This document shows, one piece after another, positions 1 through 9,011 of a stretch of DNA of 63,284 bases. The notes under the pieces are model-generated. The model did no database searches, was not told the origin of the DNA, and worked only from the letters and a program-made list of their open reading frames with translations. How positions within the stretch are numbered: position 1 is the stretch's first letter; every line of letters begins with the position of its first letter. The translations under genes were made by a program, and so were the position numbers. This stretch comes from Deltaproteobacteria bacterium (lineage in GTDB: Bacteria; Myxococcota_A; Polyangia; HGW-17), in contig JAFGWM010000070.1 of NCBI GenBank assembly GCA_016937155.1, forward strand, positions 1-63,284, given 5' to 3'.

Positions 1-174
1 ACACACGGTGTACGAATAAGCCAGTTGGCCATAGAGCGACTAAATATGGAAGCCTGAAGCGGTAAAGTACTGAAAAGAAGGACTCAGTGGGTAAAATCGA
101 TGGCACAGCTGCGATCTCCAGTCACCAAAAGTCAGTCAGAAACCACAAATCCCAGTAGGAAACACATAAATTCT

Positions 175-406
175 TCACCAGAAACATAAAAAATTGAGGA
201 TAAAAAGCATCAGGGGAAACAAAAAATACCAGAGGTTGAGCAGGAAAGAAGTAGGAGAAAAAACTAACCCGGGTTCTTTATTTTGGTTTATCACCAGAAA
301 CATAAAAATAGAGGATAAAAAGCATCAGGGGGGGGCAAAAAATACCAGAGGTTGAGCAGGAAAGAAGTAGGGAGAAAAACTAACCCCGGTTATTTATTTT
401 GGTTTA
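175..406. repeat. Two-copy 116-bp direct tandem repeat next to the tRNA cluster
   Basis: Positions 175-290 and 291-406 are near-identical copies of a 116-bp unit, both starting tcaccagaaacataaaaa and both ending ttttggttta. The second copy has a longer G run (eight G against four) and a few substitutions. Each copy carries a short palindrome (aacccgggtt, imperfect in copy 2). The array ends a few bases from the 3' end of the tRNA-Arg gene. No coding capacity is visible, and nothing is recognised in 1-174. Confidence 0.9.
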
Positions 407-413
407 TTATTTG

Positions 414-487
<74 letters not shown>

Positions 488-491
488 TTTG

Positions 492-579
492 CGGAGAGCG
501 AGGGATTCGAACCCTCGGTACCGGATTAGAGTACACTCGCTTAGCAGGCGAGCACCTTCGGCCACTCGGTCAGCTCTCC
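492..579 (-). tRNA. tRNA-Ser (anticodon GCT)
   Basis: The minus strand gives a class II tRNA with acceptor GGAGAGC/GCTCTCC, anticodon stem CTCGC/GCGAG around loop CTGCTAA (anticodon GCT, reading AGC/AGU), a long variable arm and a T-arm with TTCGAAT. Length is 88 nt, normal for serine tRNAs. It lies 4 nt from tRNA-Arg and 15 nt from the next tRNA, so the three are probably one transcript. CCA is not encoded. Confidence 0.95.
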
Positions 580-591
580 AGAAACCAGTTT

Positions 592-677
<86 letters not shown>

Positions 678-790
678 CGAAAATGGCCTGATTCCGATAA
701 ATCGGATCTGGAACTGTTTACTTGGATGCAAGGATATTGTCAAGAAAAAGTTTAACACAGATGCTTAAAATTCAACCTGGGAGCGTTAAT

Positions 791-1450
791 CTATTCCAGA
801 GGAATTATCCCCTTTTTATATCCCTCAGTTACAGCCTCAGTTCTATTTGTGACATCAAGTTTAGAATAAATATGCTCTAGATGTGTTCTTACTGTAGCCA
901 TGCTTACACTGATGATTCCTGCTACCTCCCGGTTGGAAAGTCCCTTGGCAATATACTTCAGTATTTCCTCCTCACGAGGAGTCAGTGGAGATTTCACAAC
1001 TTCCCTGTCAATTCCTACATCAGGAACACTTCTGAAATGTCTCAGAATTGATCTGGCGAGATGAGGCTGTATGACGCTTCCACCAGAATTAACCTCCAAA
1101 ATGGCCTCAATCATCTTATTGCTGCTCATACCCTTTAAGAGGTATCCGGCAGCTCCTGCTCTAATGGCCTCAATAACTCTTGTTTCCTCATCAAAAATTG
1201 TAAAAATAATAATTTCCATTTCCGGAAATTCAGACTTTACCCTTCTGGTGACTTCAATACCATCTATATCAGGAAGGCCCAGATCCAGTAAAATAACATC
1301 CGGCATAAATTCAGCTGCATACCTGACACCATCCAAACCGCAACTGGCCACAGCACAAATTTCAATAGACTCGCTTTTAGCCAGAAGACGCTGCTGCTGT
1401 CTGCTAATCTCCGGTTCATCCTCCACTAGAAGCACTCTAATTCGTTTCAA
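791..1450 (-). CDS. NarL/FixJ-type response regulator
   Basis: Two-component response regulator of 219 aa. The receiver domain (about 1-120) has the acidic pair E10/D11, phospho-acceptor D56 in LLDLGLP, T84 and K106 (GYLLK). The C-terminal LuxR-type HTH (about 153-210) reads LTPREEEILKYIAKGLSNRE followed by a recognition helix TVRTHLEHIYSKL. The start is TTG at 1450 with an AGGAGT site upstream. It lies 12 bp downstream of the metallophosphoesterase gene in the same direction and may be cotranscribed. No histidine kinase is present in the window, so its partner and regulon are unknown. Confidence 0.9.
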   Translation of the reverse strand: MKRIRVLLVEDEPEISRQQQRLLAKSESIEICAVASCGLDGVRYAAEFMPDVILLDLGLPDIDGIEVTRRVKSEFPEMEIIIFTIFDEETRVIEAIRAGAAGYLLKGMSSNKMIEAILEVNSGGSVIQPHLARSILRHFRSVPDVGIDREVVKSPLTPREEEILKYIAKGLSNREVAGIISVSMATVRTHLEHIYSKLDVTNRTEAVTEGYKKGIIPLE

Positions 1451-1462
1451 ATTACCTACTCC

Positions 1463-3265
1463 TTAACTATTTTTAAGGGAATCACTGAAATGATAGGTTT
1501 CAACATCCCTAACAGGAAGAGAACTAAGAACATCTACCATATCCGGTGGCCATGCAACCCGAATTGCAACATTTCTATCCATCTCAGTTCCTGGCCCCTC
1601 ACCATCTTCAGTTCTACCCTCCTGAAGATCCAGCAGGGCATAAAACCGACCTGCCTCAACAGTACTTTCCGGAGGCATGTTTATATCCACAATAGTGCTG
1701 TACATCATACCTGTTCCATCACCCAAATCCACTAATTCCCAAAAACGCATCTGTTGAGGCCAGTCCAGCAGACCGCAGGTCTGAACCTCATAATATCCCA
1801 TCCAGGGCATATCTGAATTTTCAGGAGGATGTGGAATAACCTGATGTGTATGGTGATGCCCAGTTATATGCAAAACAACATTTGGACAATTATTTAGCAT
1901 TGTAACAAGGGTATTCCCATTATTTGTAATATCACGGCTACAATGGTGGCTCATAACCACAATCAGTTTATTTTGTGATACAAGATTATCGAGTACTGAC
2001 TGCAGCCAGTTAATCTGTGTATCACTCATGTATCCTGCAGCACTTGAAGTAATTCCTCCCTCACTACTGGAGTCAAGAGTCACCAGAGCAACAGGAATAC
2101 CAGGTACGGGATTTTCATCCACCCAATAGCTTGTACCATTATCAATATTCATCTGATTAAATCCATGACCAGATGGACCATTTTTTGTTGATGCCATTAT
2201 CATGGACATAAAATCATTTCTGGATGCATATGCTCTGCGAGAATCTGCCGCTGTATCCCTGGAATCATAGTAATCATCAGTATTCGGAATATAGCATCGA
2301 GCTGGGGTTTCACTATAGCAGTATACATCACTCCCGGAAATATCAGGACAGACCGGTTCATCAAAACACGTGGGAATAACAGCATCGGATAAAAACAAAG
2401 TGGCACTGTCCCCTGTTGGATCCGCAATTGAAAAATCGAGGGTATCAAAATTCCCAAGCACGAGAAGGTCATGATTTCCCAAAGCAGCATACCATCTCAC
2501 TTCAGGCAGAAAACCAGTTGGTTGATAAGGGTCATGGGGATCAGGACCGGGATCCTCCATTGGGTTATCATCTGTTCCTGTATCAGGATCCAGTAAGTTT
2601 CCCTCCAAACAGTCCAGAAACCAGCTTACCTCAATTCCCAGATGGTTATCAGTCATGTCACCGGAAAAGAGGACAAAATCATGAGGACGCACCTCAGTAA
2701 ATGAATTTATTGTCTCAACAGCAGCAGCAAGAATATGCGTACTCCAGGGTTCCTGAGGTCTCCACGCGCTTCCCTGAGCCAGTGGTGAATGAATTGATCT
2801 TGCTGGACTTTCTTCATCAGTAATATGAATATCCGTAAGTTGAGCAAAATAAAGCAGTGAACTGGCTGTTCCCAGAACTCCATTACTGGCTGAAACAGCA
2901 TTAAAATCATCTCTATCCTGATGGGGCTCACCAGGCCCTTTTTTGGTAAGACCAAATGATGGTCTCAAATCCTCAAACTGCAGTGTTTCCTGAAGAACAC
3001 CCCTGACTGTTTCAGTAGCCGTTGTAACGGGACGCTGCGGAGGTGGAGAAATAGAATCGTCATCAGAAACATCACTGTCAACATCGGTAATATCAGTAAC
3101 ATCATCAACATCTGCATCATTTGAAGCATCGTTCAAATTGTTGACAGAATTATTATCTGATGTGCCTGTGGAATTCGTACATGCAGCAAAAACGACAGCA
3201 CCTGAAGACGCAACTGCAAACTCTCTTCTGGTAAGTCCTGATATGATTTTTCCATTTTTAGACAT
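1463..3265 (-). CDS. Tat-exported calcineurin-like metallophosphoesterase, probable lipoprotein
   Basis: 600-aa secreted phosphoesterase. The N-terminus has a twin-arginine signal (TRREFA, residues 12-17), a hydrophobic stretch and a lipobox ending at C29, followed by an Asp/Asn-rich linker (about 30-75). Dinuclear metal motifs appear in order: LTDIH, FSGDMTDN, ALGNHDLL, VVMSHHC and GHHHTHQ. This is the complete DxH-GDxxD-GNHD-GHxH set of the family. The start has a GAGGGAG site 6-8 nt upstream. Substrate cannot be told; many relatives act on phosphoesters or nucleotides outside the cytoplasm. The response regulator follows directly. Confidence 0.9.
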   Translation of the reverse strand: MSKNGKIISGLTRREFAVASSGAVVFAACTNSTGTSDNNSVNNLNDASNDADVDDVTDITDVDSDVSDDDSISPPPQRPVTTATETVRGVLQETLQFEDLRPSFGLTKKGPGEPHQDRDDFNAVSASNGVLGTASSLLYFAQLTDIHITDEESPARSIHSPLAQGSAWRPQEPWSTHILAAAVETINSFTEVRPHDFVLFSGDMTDNHLGIEVSWFLDCLEGNLLDPDTGTDDNPMEDPGPDPHDPYQPTGFLPEVRWYAALGNHDLLVLGNFDTLDFSIADPTGDSATLFLSDAVIPTCFDEPVCPDISGSDVYCYSETPARCYIPNTDDYYDSRDTAADSRRAYASRNDFMSMIMASTKNGPSGHGFNQMNIDNGTSYWVDENPVPGIPVALVTLDSSSEGGITSSAAGYMSDTQINWLQSVLDNLVSQNKLIVVMSHHCSRDITNNGNTLVTMLNNCPNVVLHITGHHHTHQVIPHPPENSDMPWMGYYEVQTCGLLDWPQQMRFWELVDLGDGTGMMYSTIVDINMPPESTVEAGRFYALLDLQEGRTEDGEGPGTEMDRNVAIRVAWPPDMVDVLSSLPVRDVETYHFSDSLKNS

Positions 3266-3459
3266 AACTAACTCCCTCTCAGGCTTATAGCATGGAAACT
3301 ATTCAAAAAATAAAAATATCGTTTGCACAGTATATGACGCGACGTGTCAAACAGGCATCACACAAGCATCAGCGATACTGTAATACACTGAGCAGTAAAA
3401 ATCAATTACCTGTTTTAATTTATGAAGGATTCAGAGAATAGAAGAAAGTGAGTACAGAA

Positions 3460-4932
3460 TTAAAATTTTCTTCTGCGGAAAAATACAGCAAAGCCCAGAA
3501 GGAGACTGAGCCAGAAAACATTTTTATTTCTGCTGGAGCCGGCGTGAGAACATCCACAACCGTCGCTGTCGCTGTCAGAACCATTGTTCACAGGAATTTC
3601 AACACCAGCGTCATTATCGGTATTACCGTTTTCATCAACGCAAATACCTTCAATACATTCTTTTCCTGAATCACAGAGATTGTCTCCGTTATCAACAATA
3701 CCGTCACAGTCGTCATCAAAACCATTGCAGCTTTCCTCAACTGGAACAGGAGCATCACAATCAGTCCAGTCACCGGCAACACATACCGATACACCGTTAC
3801 CGCATACTGTCTCGCATGTCTCTACTATATCTTCGTCAATAAATCCGTCACAGTCATCATCAATACCGTTACAGGTTTCTTCAGTTGGCCATACTGCATT
3901 ACGACATTCTGTCCAGTACCCGTTTTCGCAAACCTGTTCGCCCATTGAACACAGCCCTGTTGCAATACCACATGGTCTGGTTTCGCCATTTACACATGTA
4001 CAGCCTTCATCAATAACGCCATCACAGTTGTTGTCAACGTCATCACATCTTTCAGCTTCAGGCTGCTGTGCTGAACAATTTTCCCAGTTTCCTAATACAC
4101 ATTCTTCAACACCACCACCACAGATGGAGGTACATGCACGGTAAAGTCCTTCATCGATGTTTCCGTCACAGTTATTGTCAATGCCATCGCATACCTCAGC
4201 TGTTATTACAGCACCGATTGAATCAAGAACAGCCTGAAGTTCCGGACCATCATTTGACTGGTAATAACATCTTTTATCGGGGTCATCTATTATAGGAACG
4301 CCATCAACATAGGTGAAAGTGGCGTTTTCATCACAGCCGGTTCTTACCATATCACTCTGGTATGCCATTCTGTGAAGCGCCACAGCATCTACGCCGGCAC
4401 TGAAACCAATGATTGCGCTGCGAATTCCCAGTTGATGAAGATCATATACACTGTCAACACCATTGAATCTTGTACTTGCATCATATGGATCACACCACTG
4501 CCAGCCATCTGTAAGGAAGATCACATAATTTTCACTTGTTGCATCCATCAGTGTGGAGTAACTGCCTACTGCATCAAGACTCTGATATATAGGAGTATAA
4601 TTTCCACCGGATGGAGGAGCATCACCAAGAGCAGAAATGATAGATGAAGCATTTCCCGGACCAACATCAACAGTGACAATACCAGTGGTGCAATGATTAG
4701 TTCCCGGATAAATCATGAGACCGAAATCAATCCTGTCGTCATAGGCATTTACCAGATTTGCAATGGCAGCCTTTGCAAGATTCCATTTAGAATCACCATT
4801 GATAGTGTTATTCATTGAGCTGGATTTATCCAGAACAATGAGAACCTTTGGAACACTGCAGTTATCAGCATATACCCGTATTGGCGCCGCAACCACAAAA
4901 AGCATTGAAAAAATAAAAGTAAGTTTTTTCAT
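3460..4932 (-). CDS. VWA-domain protein with MopE-type metal-binding repeats and MYXO-CTERM-like tail
   Basis: Predicted 490-aa surface protein. A signal peptide (1-22) precedes a von Willebrand A domain with MIDAS motif DKSSSM and metal-site residues around TDGWQWCD. Four copies of the Cys-rich motif C(D/N)G-D-(N/D)(N/D)CDG-(I/V)D follow, as in MopE and many myxobacterial surface proteins. The tail has GCGCSHAG, a single hydrophobic helix and RRRK, the architecture of MYXO-CTERM sorting tails. The start is placed at the ATG at 4932, which has GAGGAGA upstream; a longer reading frame to 4980 lacks support and would spoil the signal peptide. Role unknown, perhaps adhesion or metal binding. Confidence 0.88.
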   Translation of the reverse strand: MKKLTFIFSMLFVVAAPIRVYADNCSVPKVLIVLDKSSSMNNTINGDSKWNLAKAAIANLVNAYDDRIDFGLMIYPGTNHCTTGIVTVDVGPGNASSIISALGDAPPSGGNYTPIYQSLDAVGSYSTLMDATSENYVIFLTDGWQWCDPYDASTRFNGVDSVYDLHQLGIRSAIIGFSAGVDAVALHRMAYQSDMVRTGCDENATFTYVDGVPIIDDPDKRCYYQSNDGPELQAVLDSIGAVITAEVCDGIDNNCDGNIDEGLYRACTSICGGGVEECVLGNWENCSAQQPEAERCDDVDNNCDGVIDEGCTCVNGETRPCGIATGLCSMGEQVCENGYWTECRNAVWPTEETCNGIDDDCDGFIDEDIVETCETVCGNGVSVCVAGDWTDCDAPVPVEESCNGFDDDCDGIVDNGDNLCDSGKECIEGICVDENGNTDNDAGVEIPVNNGSDSDSDGCGCSHAGSSRNKNVFWLSLLLGFAVFFRRRKF

Positions 4933-5211
4933 TGATATTTTCTCCTCAACCGAAAAATTATTTTCAGGAACCGTAACCAATTAGTAAAATACAGAGATAA
5001 TTGCAAGATATAAATTCTGAAATCCTACAGGATCTCTCTTTTCTGTTTTTTCTTGCACATCTTTGTGAGATAACCTAAATATCTCAGTTGTCCTCGATGG
5101 CGGATATTTCCTGTAAACTTATTAAAACCGCCATGTTAGCCGAGTATTTGCTCATTTCTCTCATTATGACAAAATATTCAGCGTTATTTATTATAGTAAA
5201 GGAACTGAAAA

Positions 5212-6645
5212 TTGCAATCATCCTCAGGTACAGTTGAAAAATCCAGGATCTCAAAAGAGATCACTCATAATCATCCTGAAGATAAATGGCAGCAGACCAT
5301 AGGACTGGGCGGTGCACTGGCAATAGTTGTTGGCAGTATTCTTGGAATAGGTGTTTTTCTTACACCACATATAGTTGCTCAACATGTTCCAAACACCACA
5401 TGGTTTATTCTTGTCTGGGCAGTAGGCGGGTTGATGGCCCTTGCAGGGGCTTTTGTATATGCTGAACTCGGTTCGATGTTTCCAATGGCCGGTGGAGATT
5501 ATGTATTCCTTAAGGAGGCCTATGGAAAACCACTTGCTTTTTTATCAGGCTGGATCTGTCTGGCGGCTACTTTTTCCGGAAGTATTGCAGCCACAGCTGT
5601 AGGACTTGCCCAGTACTACATCGGACCAAGTATTGGTGAATCATTTTTCACTCCATTTTTTACCCTCGGTTTCATAAAGATTAGCTATCTGACTCTGGCC
5701 AGTGTTGCTCTCATCGTAACTTTTACAGGACTGAATATTGTGGGAATAAGTTTCAGTACAGTGGTTCAGGGATTTATTTCATTTACACCAATGGTTATTC
5801 TTGTTCTGGCAGCCATCTGGGCGATGACATCCACAAGTGGAACTTCAGTCAGTTCAGTTACTCCTGCAGGTGCTTCATCAGGAGTTTCAGGGGTTAGTCT
5901 GGTACCTCTGGGTGTGGCCATTCTACCGGTATTTTTTGCATATAGCGGTTGGAGCAGTGCAGCTTACATCGGCTCAGAAATTAAAAATGCAAAACGCACA
6001 CTTCCATTATCGTTGATTATCGGAATCGGCATGATCATTGTTCTATACATGCTTTTAAACCTGCTTTTTATTAAAGGAGAGTCAGTGGCATCACTCAGAA
6101 ATATGCCCAATATGATGGAAGCTGCTGCACTGAAATCCTTTGGACCTGTAGGAGTTCCGATTTTTACTACTCTTGTTGCAGTAGCAATCATGGGAACTTT
6201 AAACAGCACAATTCTCACAGGTCCCAGAATATACCACACAATGGCTAATGACCGAATGCTGTTTAAAAGTGTGGGGCAGCTGTCCCCAAGATTTGGAACA
6301 CCTGCAAAAGGGCTGATCATTCAAGGAACCATCGCCATAGCATACGTTATCCTCGGTGGATTTGAGGCCATACTCAACTACACTTCAATGATGATAGTTA
6401 TTTTCAGCGGTATTACTGTCTTCGGTCTCATCCTTCTAAGAAAAAGAGGGCATCGCGTGGAAGGACAGTTCAGAGCTCCGCTGTTTCCTCTGTTTCCAGC
6501 AATATACCTCATAATGAGTGTTTTTCTTCTTGTCACTATTGCCATCTCCAACCCCGTTCAGATAATAAGTGCAGTGGCTATCTGTCTTGCAGGTCTTGTT
6601 TTCTACTATGTTTTCACACATAAAAAAGTTGCTGCCCACAAATAA
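5212..6645 (+). CDS. APC-family amino acid permease
   Basis: 477-aa polytopic membrane protein with about 12 hydrophobic segments. The first helix carries the APC substrate-binding motif (GGALAIVVGSILGIGVFLTP), followed by AGAFVYAELGSMFPMAGGDY, typical of the amino acid/polyamine/organocation superfamily. A later helix region reads FAYSGWSSAAYIGSEIKN, as in SteT/YfnA-like transporters. The start is TTG at 5212 with AAAGGA upstream. A lipoprotein gene begins 37 bp downstream in the same direction. Substrate is not predictable from sequence alone. Confidence 0.88.
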   Translation: MQSSSGTVEKSRISKEITHNHPEDKWQQTIGLGGALAIVVGSILGIGVFLTPHIVAQHVPNTTWFILVWAVGGLMALAGAFVYAELGSMFPMAGGDYVFLKEAYGKPLAFLSGWICLAATFSGSIAATAVGLAQYYIGPSIGESFFTPFFTLGFIKISYLTLASVALIVTFTGLNIVGISFSTVVQGFISFTPMVILVLAAIWAMTSTSGTSVSSVTPAGASSGVSGVSLVPLGVAILPVFFAYSGWSSAAYIGSEIKNAKRTLPLSLIIGIGMIIVLYMLLNLLFIKGESVASLRNMPNMMEAAALKSFGPVGVPIFTTLVAVAIMGTLNSTILTGPRIYHTMANDRMLFKSVGQLSPRFGTPAKGLIIQGTIAIAYVILGGFEAILNYTSMMIVIFSGITVFGLILLRKRGHRVEGQFRAPLFPLFPAIYLIMSVFLLVTIAISNPVQIISAVAICLAGLVFYYVFTHKKVAAHK

Positions 6646-6681
6646 TCATGTTAATGCCCGATTAATTCAGGAGACTCTATT

Positions 6682-7890
6682 ATGAAGACCTATCTGTTTA
6701 TTTTACTCACACTTATCCCTATTTATGCATGTTCAAACTGTAAACAGCAGCCTTCAAGCCCTTCTGAATCAACAGAAAAAGTTGATTCAAAAAAGGTTGT
6801 TAAATCCGACTCTAAAAAAGCAACGGCATTTACGGATAAAAAAACAGTCACCACAACTGAAAAAAATACCACTGCCGAAAAACCCCAAAAAAATGTTAAG
6901 CCTGTACCGGTTACCACAAAACCGGCTGTTATTAAAAAAGTGGATCCGGCTGCAGAAGATCATGATTACTGGAAAAATGGCACTGGGGTTCTGAAGGAAA
7001 AATATGCAAAGGCAATCAATGCTGTTTCATTCAAACCTACCGGAGCGAATCCCAAAGAGCACTATTATGTATCAAATGAGGATTTTTATGGCCTCTGGTA
7101 CCCCTATGTTGAAAATTTGGGTGGCGCATATATTGGCGTCGCAAGTGACCAGAATTACACTCTTGCTGTAAAATCAGGAGCAAAACTGGTTTTTCTGATT
7201 GACTATGATTACGAAGTCAACCGTACTCACCAGTTATTCCAGATTATGGTTGAACTGTCCAAAACTCCTGAAGAATTCATGGAACTCCTGAAACGGAAAT
7301 ATAACCGTAAAATCACTGAGATTGCGAAAAGCAGATTTGATATTAAAACTGCAAAATTCATCAGTTATCTTCATCGTAATGCGAGCGGTTTTCTGAAAAA
7401 ACACCATCGTAACAGAATCCGTAATGTCAAAAGAAAACTGGCATCTCCCTACTGGCTGACAGATCAGAAATTATTTGATGGATGGAAAAAACTTGTTACT
7501 GAAAAGCGGGTATTCATCCTTCCTGGAAATCTGATTGATGGTGATACAATAATGAAAATCGGTACGATCTGTAAGCAGATTCATATTCCTGTAAGTGTAA
7601 TATATTTTTCAAATGCTGAAGAATTCTGGGTATATCCTGACACATTTAAAAAAGCATATCTAAATCTTCCTCTGCATGAAAAAGCTATCATTTTAAGAAC
7701 TGTTGTCCTTGGGAAAAAATTTAAAAAAGGATGGAAATTCCATTATACTATTCAAAGTGGTTCAGATTTTGCGGCCTGGATGAAAAAGACAAAGAGTTTC
7801 AGTTCGAAACACATGGCAAGAGGATACAGAAAACCAATTGAAAAACTTTATTTTTCAAGAATAGGTCCACCTCCTGCAAAGGGTATTTAG
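6682..7890 (+). CDS. Hypothetical lipoprotein with Lys/Thr-rich linker
   Basis: 402 aa. A lipoprotein signal ends at C17 (IPIYAC). Residues 20-100 form a low-complexity Lys/Thr/Ser linker, probably a flexible tether. The rest (about 110-402) is a folded region with a striking block around YIGVASDQNY and LVFLIDYDYEVN, then basic helical segments. Enzyme family not recognised. ATG start with AGGAGA upstream. Its stop interlocks with that of the convergent downstream gene over 4 bp (7887-7890). Probably an envelope protein of this lineage. Confidence 0.75.
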   Translation: MKTYLFILLTLIPIYACSNCKQQPSSPSESTEKVDSKKVVKSDSKKATAFTDKKTVTTTEKNTTAEKPQKNVKPVPVTTKPAVIKKVDPAAEDHDYWKNGTGVLKEKYAKAINAVSFKPTGANPKEHYYVSNEDFYGLWYPYVENLGGAYIGVASDQNYTLAVKSGAKLVFLIDYDYEVNRTHQLFQIMVELSKTPEEFMELLKRKYNRKITEIAKSRFDIKTAKFISYLHRNASGFLKKHHRNRIRNVKRKLASPYWLTDQKLFDGWKKLVTEKRVFILPGNLIDGDTIMKIGTICKQIHIPVSVIYFSNAEEFWVYPDTFKKAYLNLPLHEKAIILRTVVLGKKFKKGWKFHYTIQSGSDFAAWMKKTKSFSSKHMARGYRKPIEKLYFSRIGPPPAKGI

Positions 7891-8783
7891 TCCTCCGTAA
7901 TAAATCTTCCATCTGATCTTTTTCTTTTCACTTCATCTGAATCACGATTCATCCACCCGCTTTTTGACTCACCGGGAAAATCGAAATTATGAATCCATGG
8001 TTTTATATCATAAAGTGGTGTTGAGTTAAGTACATCAACGCCACTGATATACAGTACATTTTTTTCTATTTTCTCAAGTTTAACTATACTCAAACCTAAA
8101 CCTGAGGGTCTGTTTGGTGTCCGGGTAGCAAACATCCCCCTTGATGTGGTGTCCATGAAAGGAACTACAGTATTTTTAAAACCCGTAGACTTATGAAATC
8201 TGTAAATTAGAATTATATGAGAAAATCCATCAAGGTCTTTAAGTCCCGACTGAAACTCGCTGAAAATATGTACCTCACCGGTAATCTTTTCTCCCCCTGA
8301 TGGTTGGATGGGCATATCTCTTCTTTCGGTGAAAGGTGAGTGAATAACCCCGATTGATTTTATATTCCAGTGTTTTTCGAAAACAGCTCGATAGAATACA
8401 GGTAATTTGACACCCCCTTCTTCAACCGAATAGTGATAAAGAAATCCATTCTTTATAAAAAAGTTGAGATACTCTGCAGATACCTTCACTCTTATTGAAT
8501 CAAATACATTTTCTTCCACGGTAATATTTTCCAGAGCAAAACTTAAAAGACCACTGCCAGTTTTCTGTCGTCGATATTTTTCATGTACATGAAAGAAAAT
8601 AATTTCACCTTCACTGTCAAACACAAGCAGACCTTCAGGAATTTCACCATGGAAGGAACCGAAAACTCTGAATGTTTCACCTGAGTCTATCCGGGAAATT
8701 ATTTTTTGTTTCTGAGGAAAAGCACATTCTTTCATATAATTTATAATGAGTTTGAAATCATTAATTTTTTTAAATACAGTCAT
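7887..8783 (-). CDS. GNAT-like domain fused to a TrmO/TsaA-type tRNA methyltransferase domain
   Basis: 298 aa, two domains. The N-terminal part (about 1-130) looks like a GNAT acyltransferase: LVFDSEGEIIFFHVHEKYRR followed by KTGSGLLSFALENI. The C-terminal part (about 135-298) is a TsaA/TrmO (UPF0066) domain: IGVIHSPFTERRDMPIQPSG, DLDGFSHIILIYRFH, ATRTPNRPSGLGLS and LYDIKPWI. TrmO uses SAM to N6-methylate t6A37 of tRNA-Thr. The start is the ATG at 8783 (AGGAG, 5-nt spacing) rather than the TTG one codon upstream. The GNAT fold assignment is less certain than the TrmO part. Confidence 0.82.
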   Translation of the reverse strand: MTVFKKINDFKLIINYMKECAFPQKQKIISRIDSGETFRVFGSFHGEIPEGLLVFDSEGEIIFFHVHEKYRRQKTGSGLLSFALENITVEENVFDSIRVKVSAEYLNFFIKNGFLYHYSVEEGGVKLPVFYRAVFEKHWNIKSIGVIHSPFTERRDMPIQPSGGEKITGEVHIFSEFQSGLKDLDGFSHIILIYRFHKSTGFKNTVVPFMDTTSRGMFATRTPNRPSGLGLSIVKLEKIEKNVLYISGVDVLNSTPLYDIKPWIHNFDFPGESKSGWMNRDSDEVKRKRSDGRFITED

Positions 8784-9011
8784 CAATTCTCCTTACTTTA
8801 AGTGTGATAATAAAAATACACATCCGGATTAATCAAGTAGACTTTATAAACCAGACAGAACATCCTTTCCTGAATACTCCAGATTTTTATATACCTGAAT
8901 CTGCAATTGAACTATAGTATTTACAGTTTTATTTTGAACTCGAAATTCAAATAAAACTCTTTTCCTGAACCTTTTGAACGATTATCGAAAACTATTACCG
9001 GGAGGTGTCGT

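Noticed and set aside
268-277. aacccgggtt palindrome as tRNA terminator
   Set aside because: Stem too short and no loop; the following T run on the minus strand is weak.
3600-4220. Regular Asp/Cys codon repeats as CRISPR
   Set aside because: Repeats are protein-coding and vary in spacing and sequence, without spacer structure.
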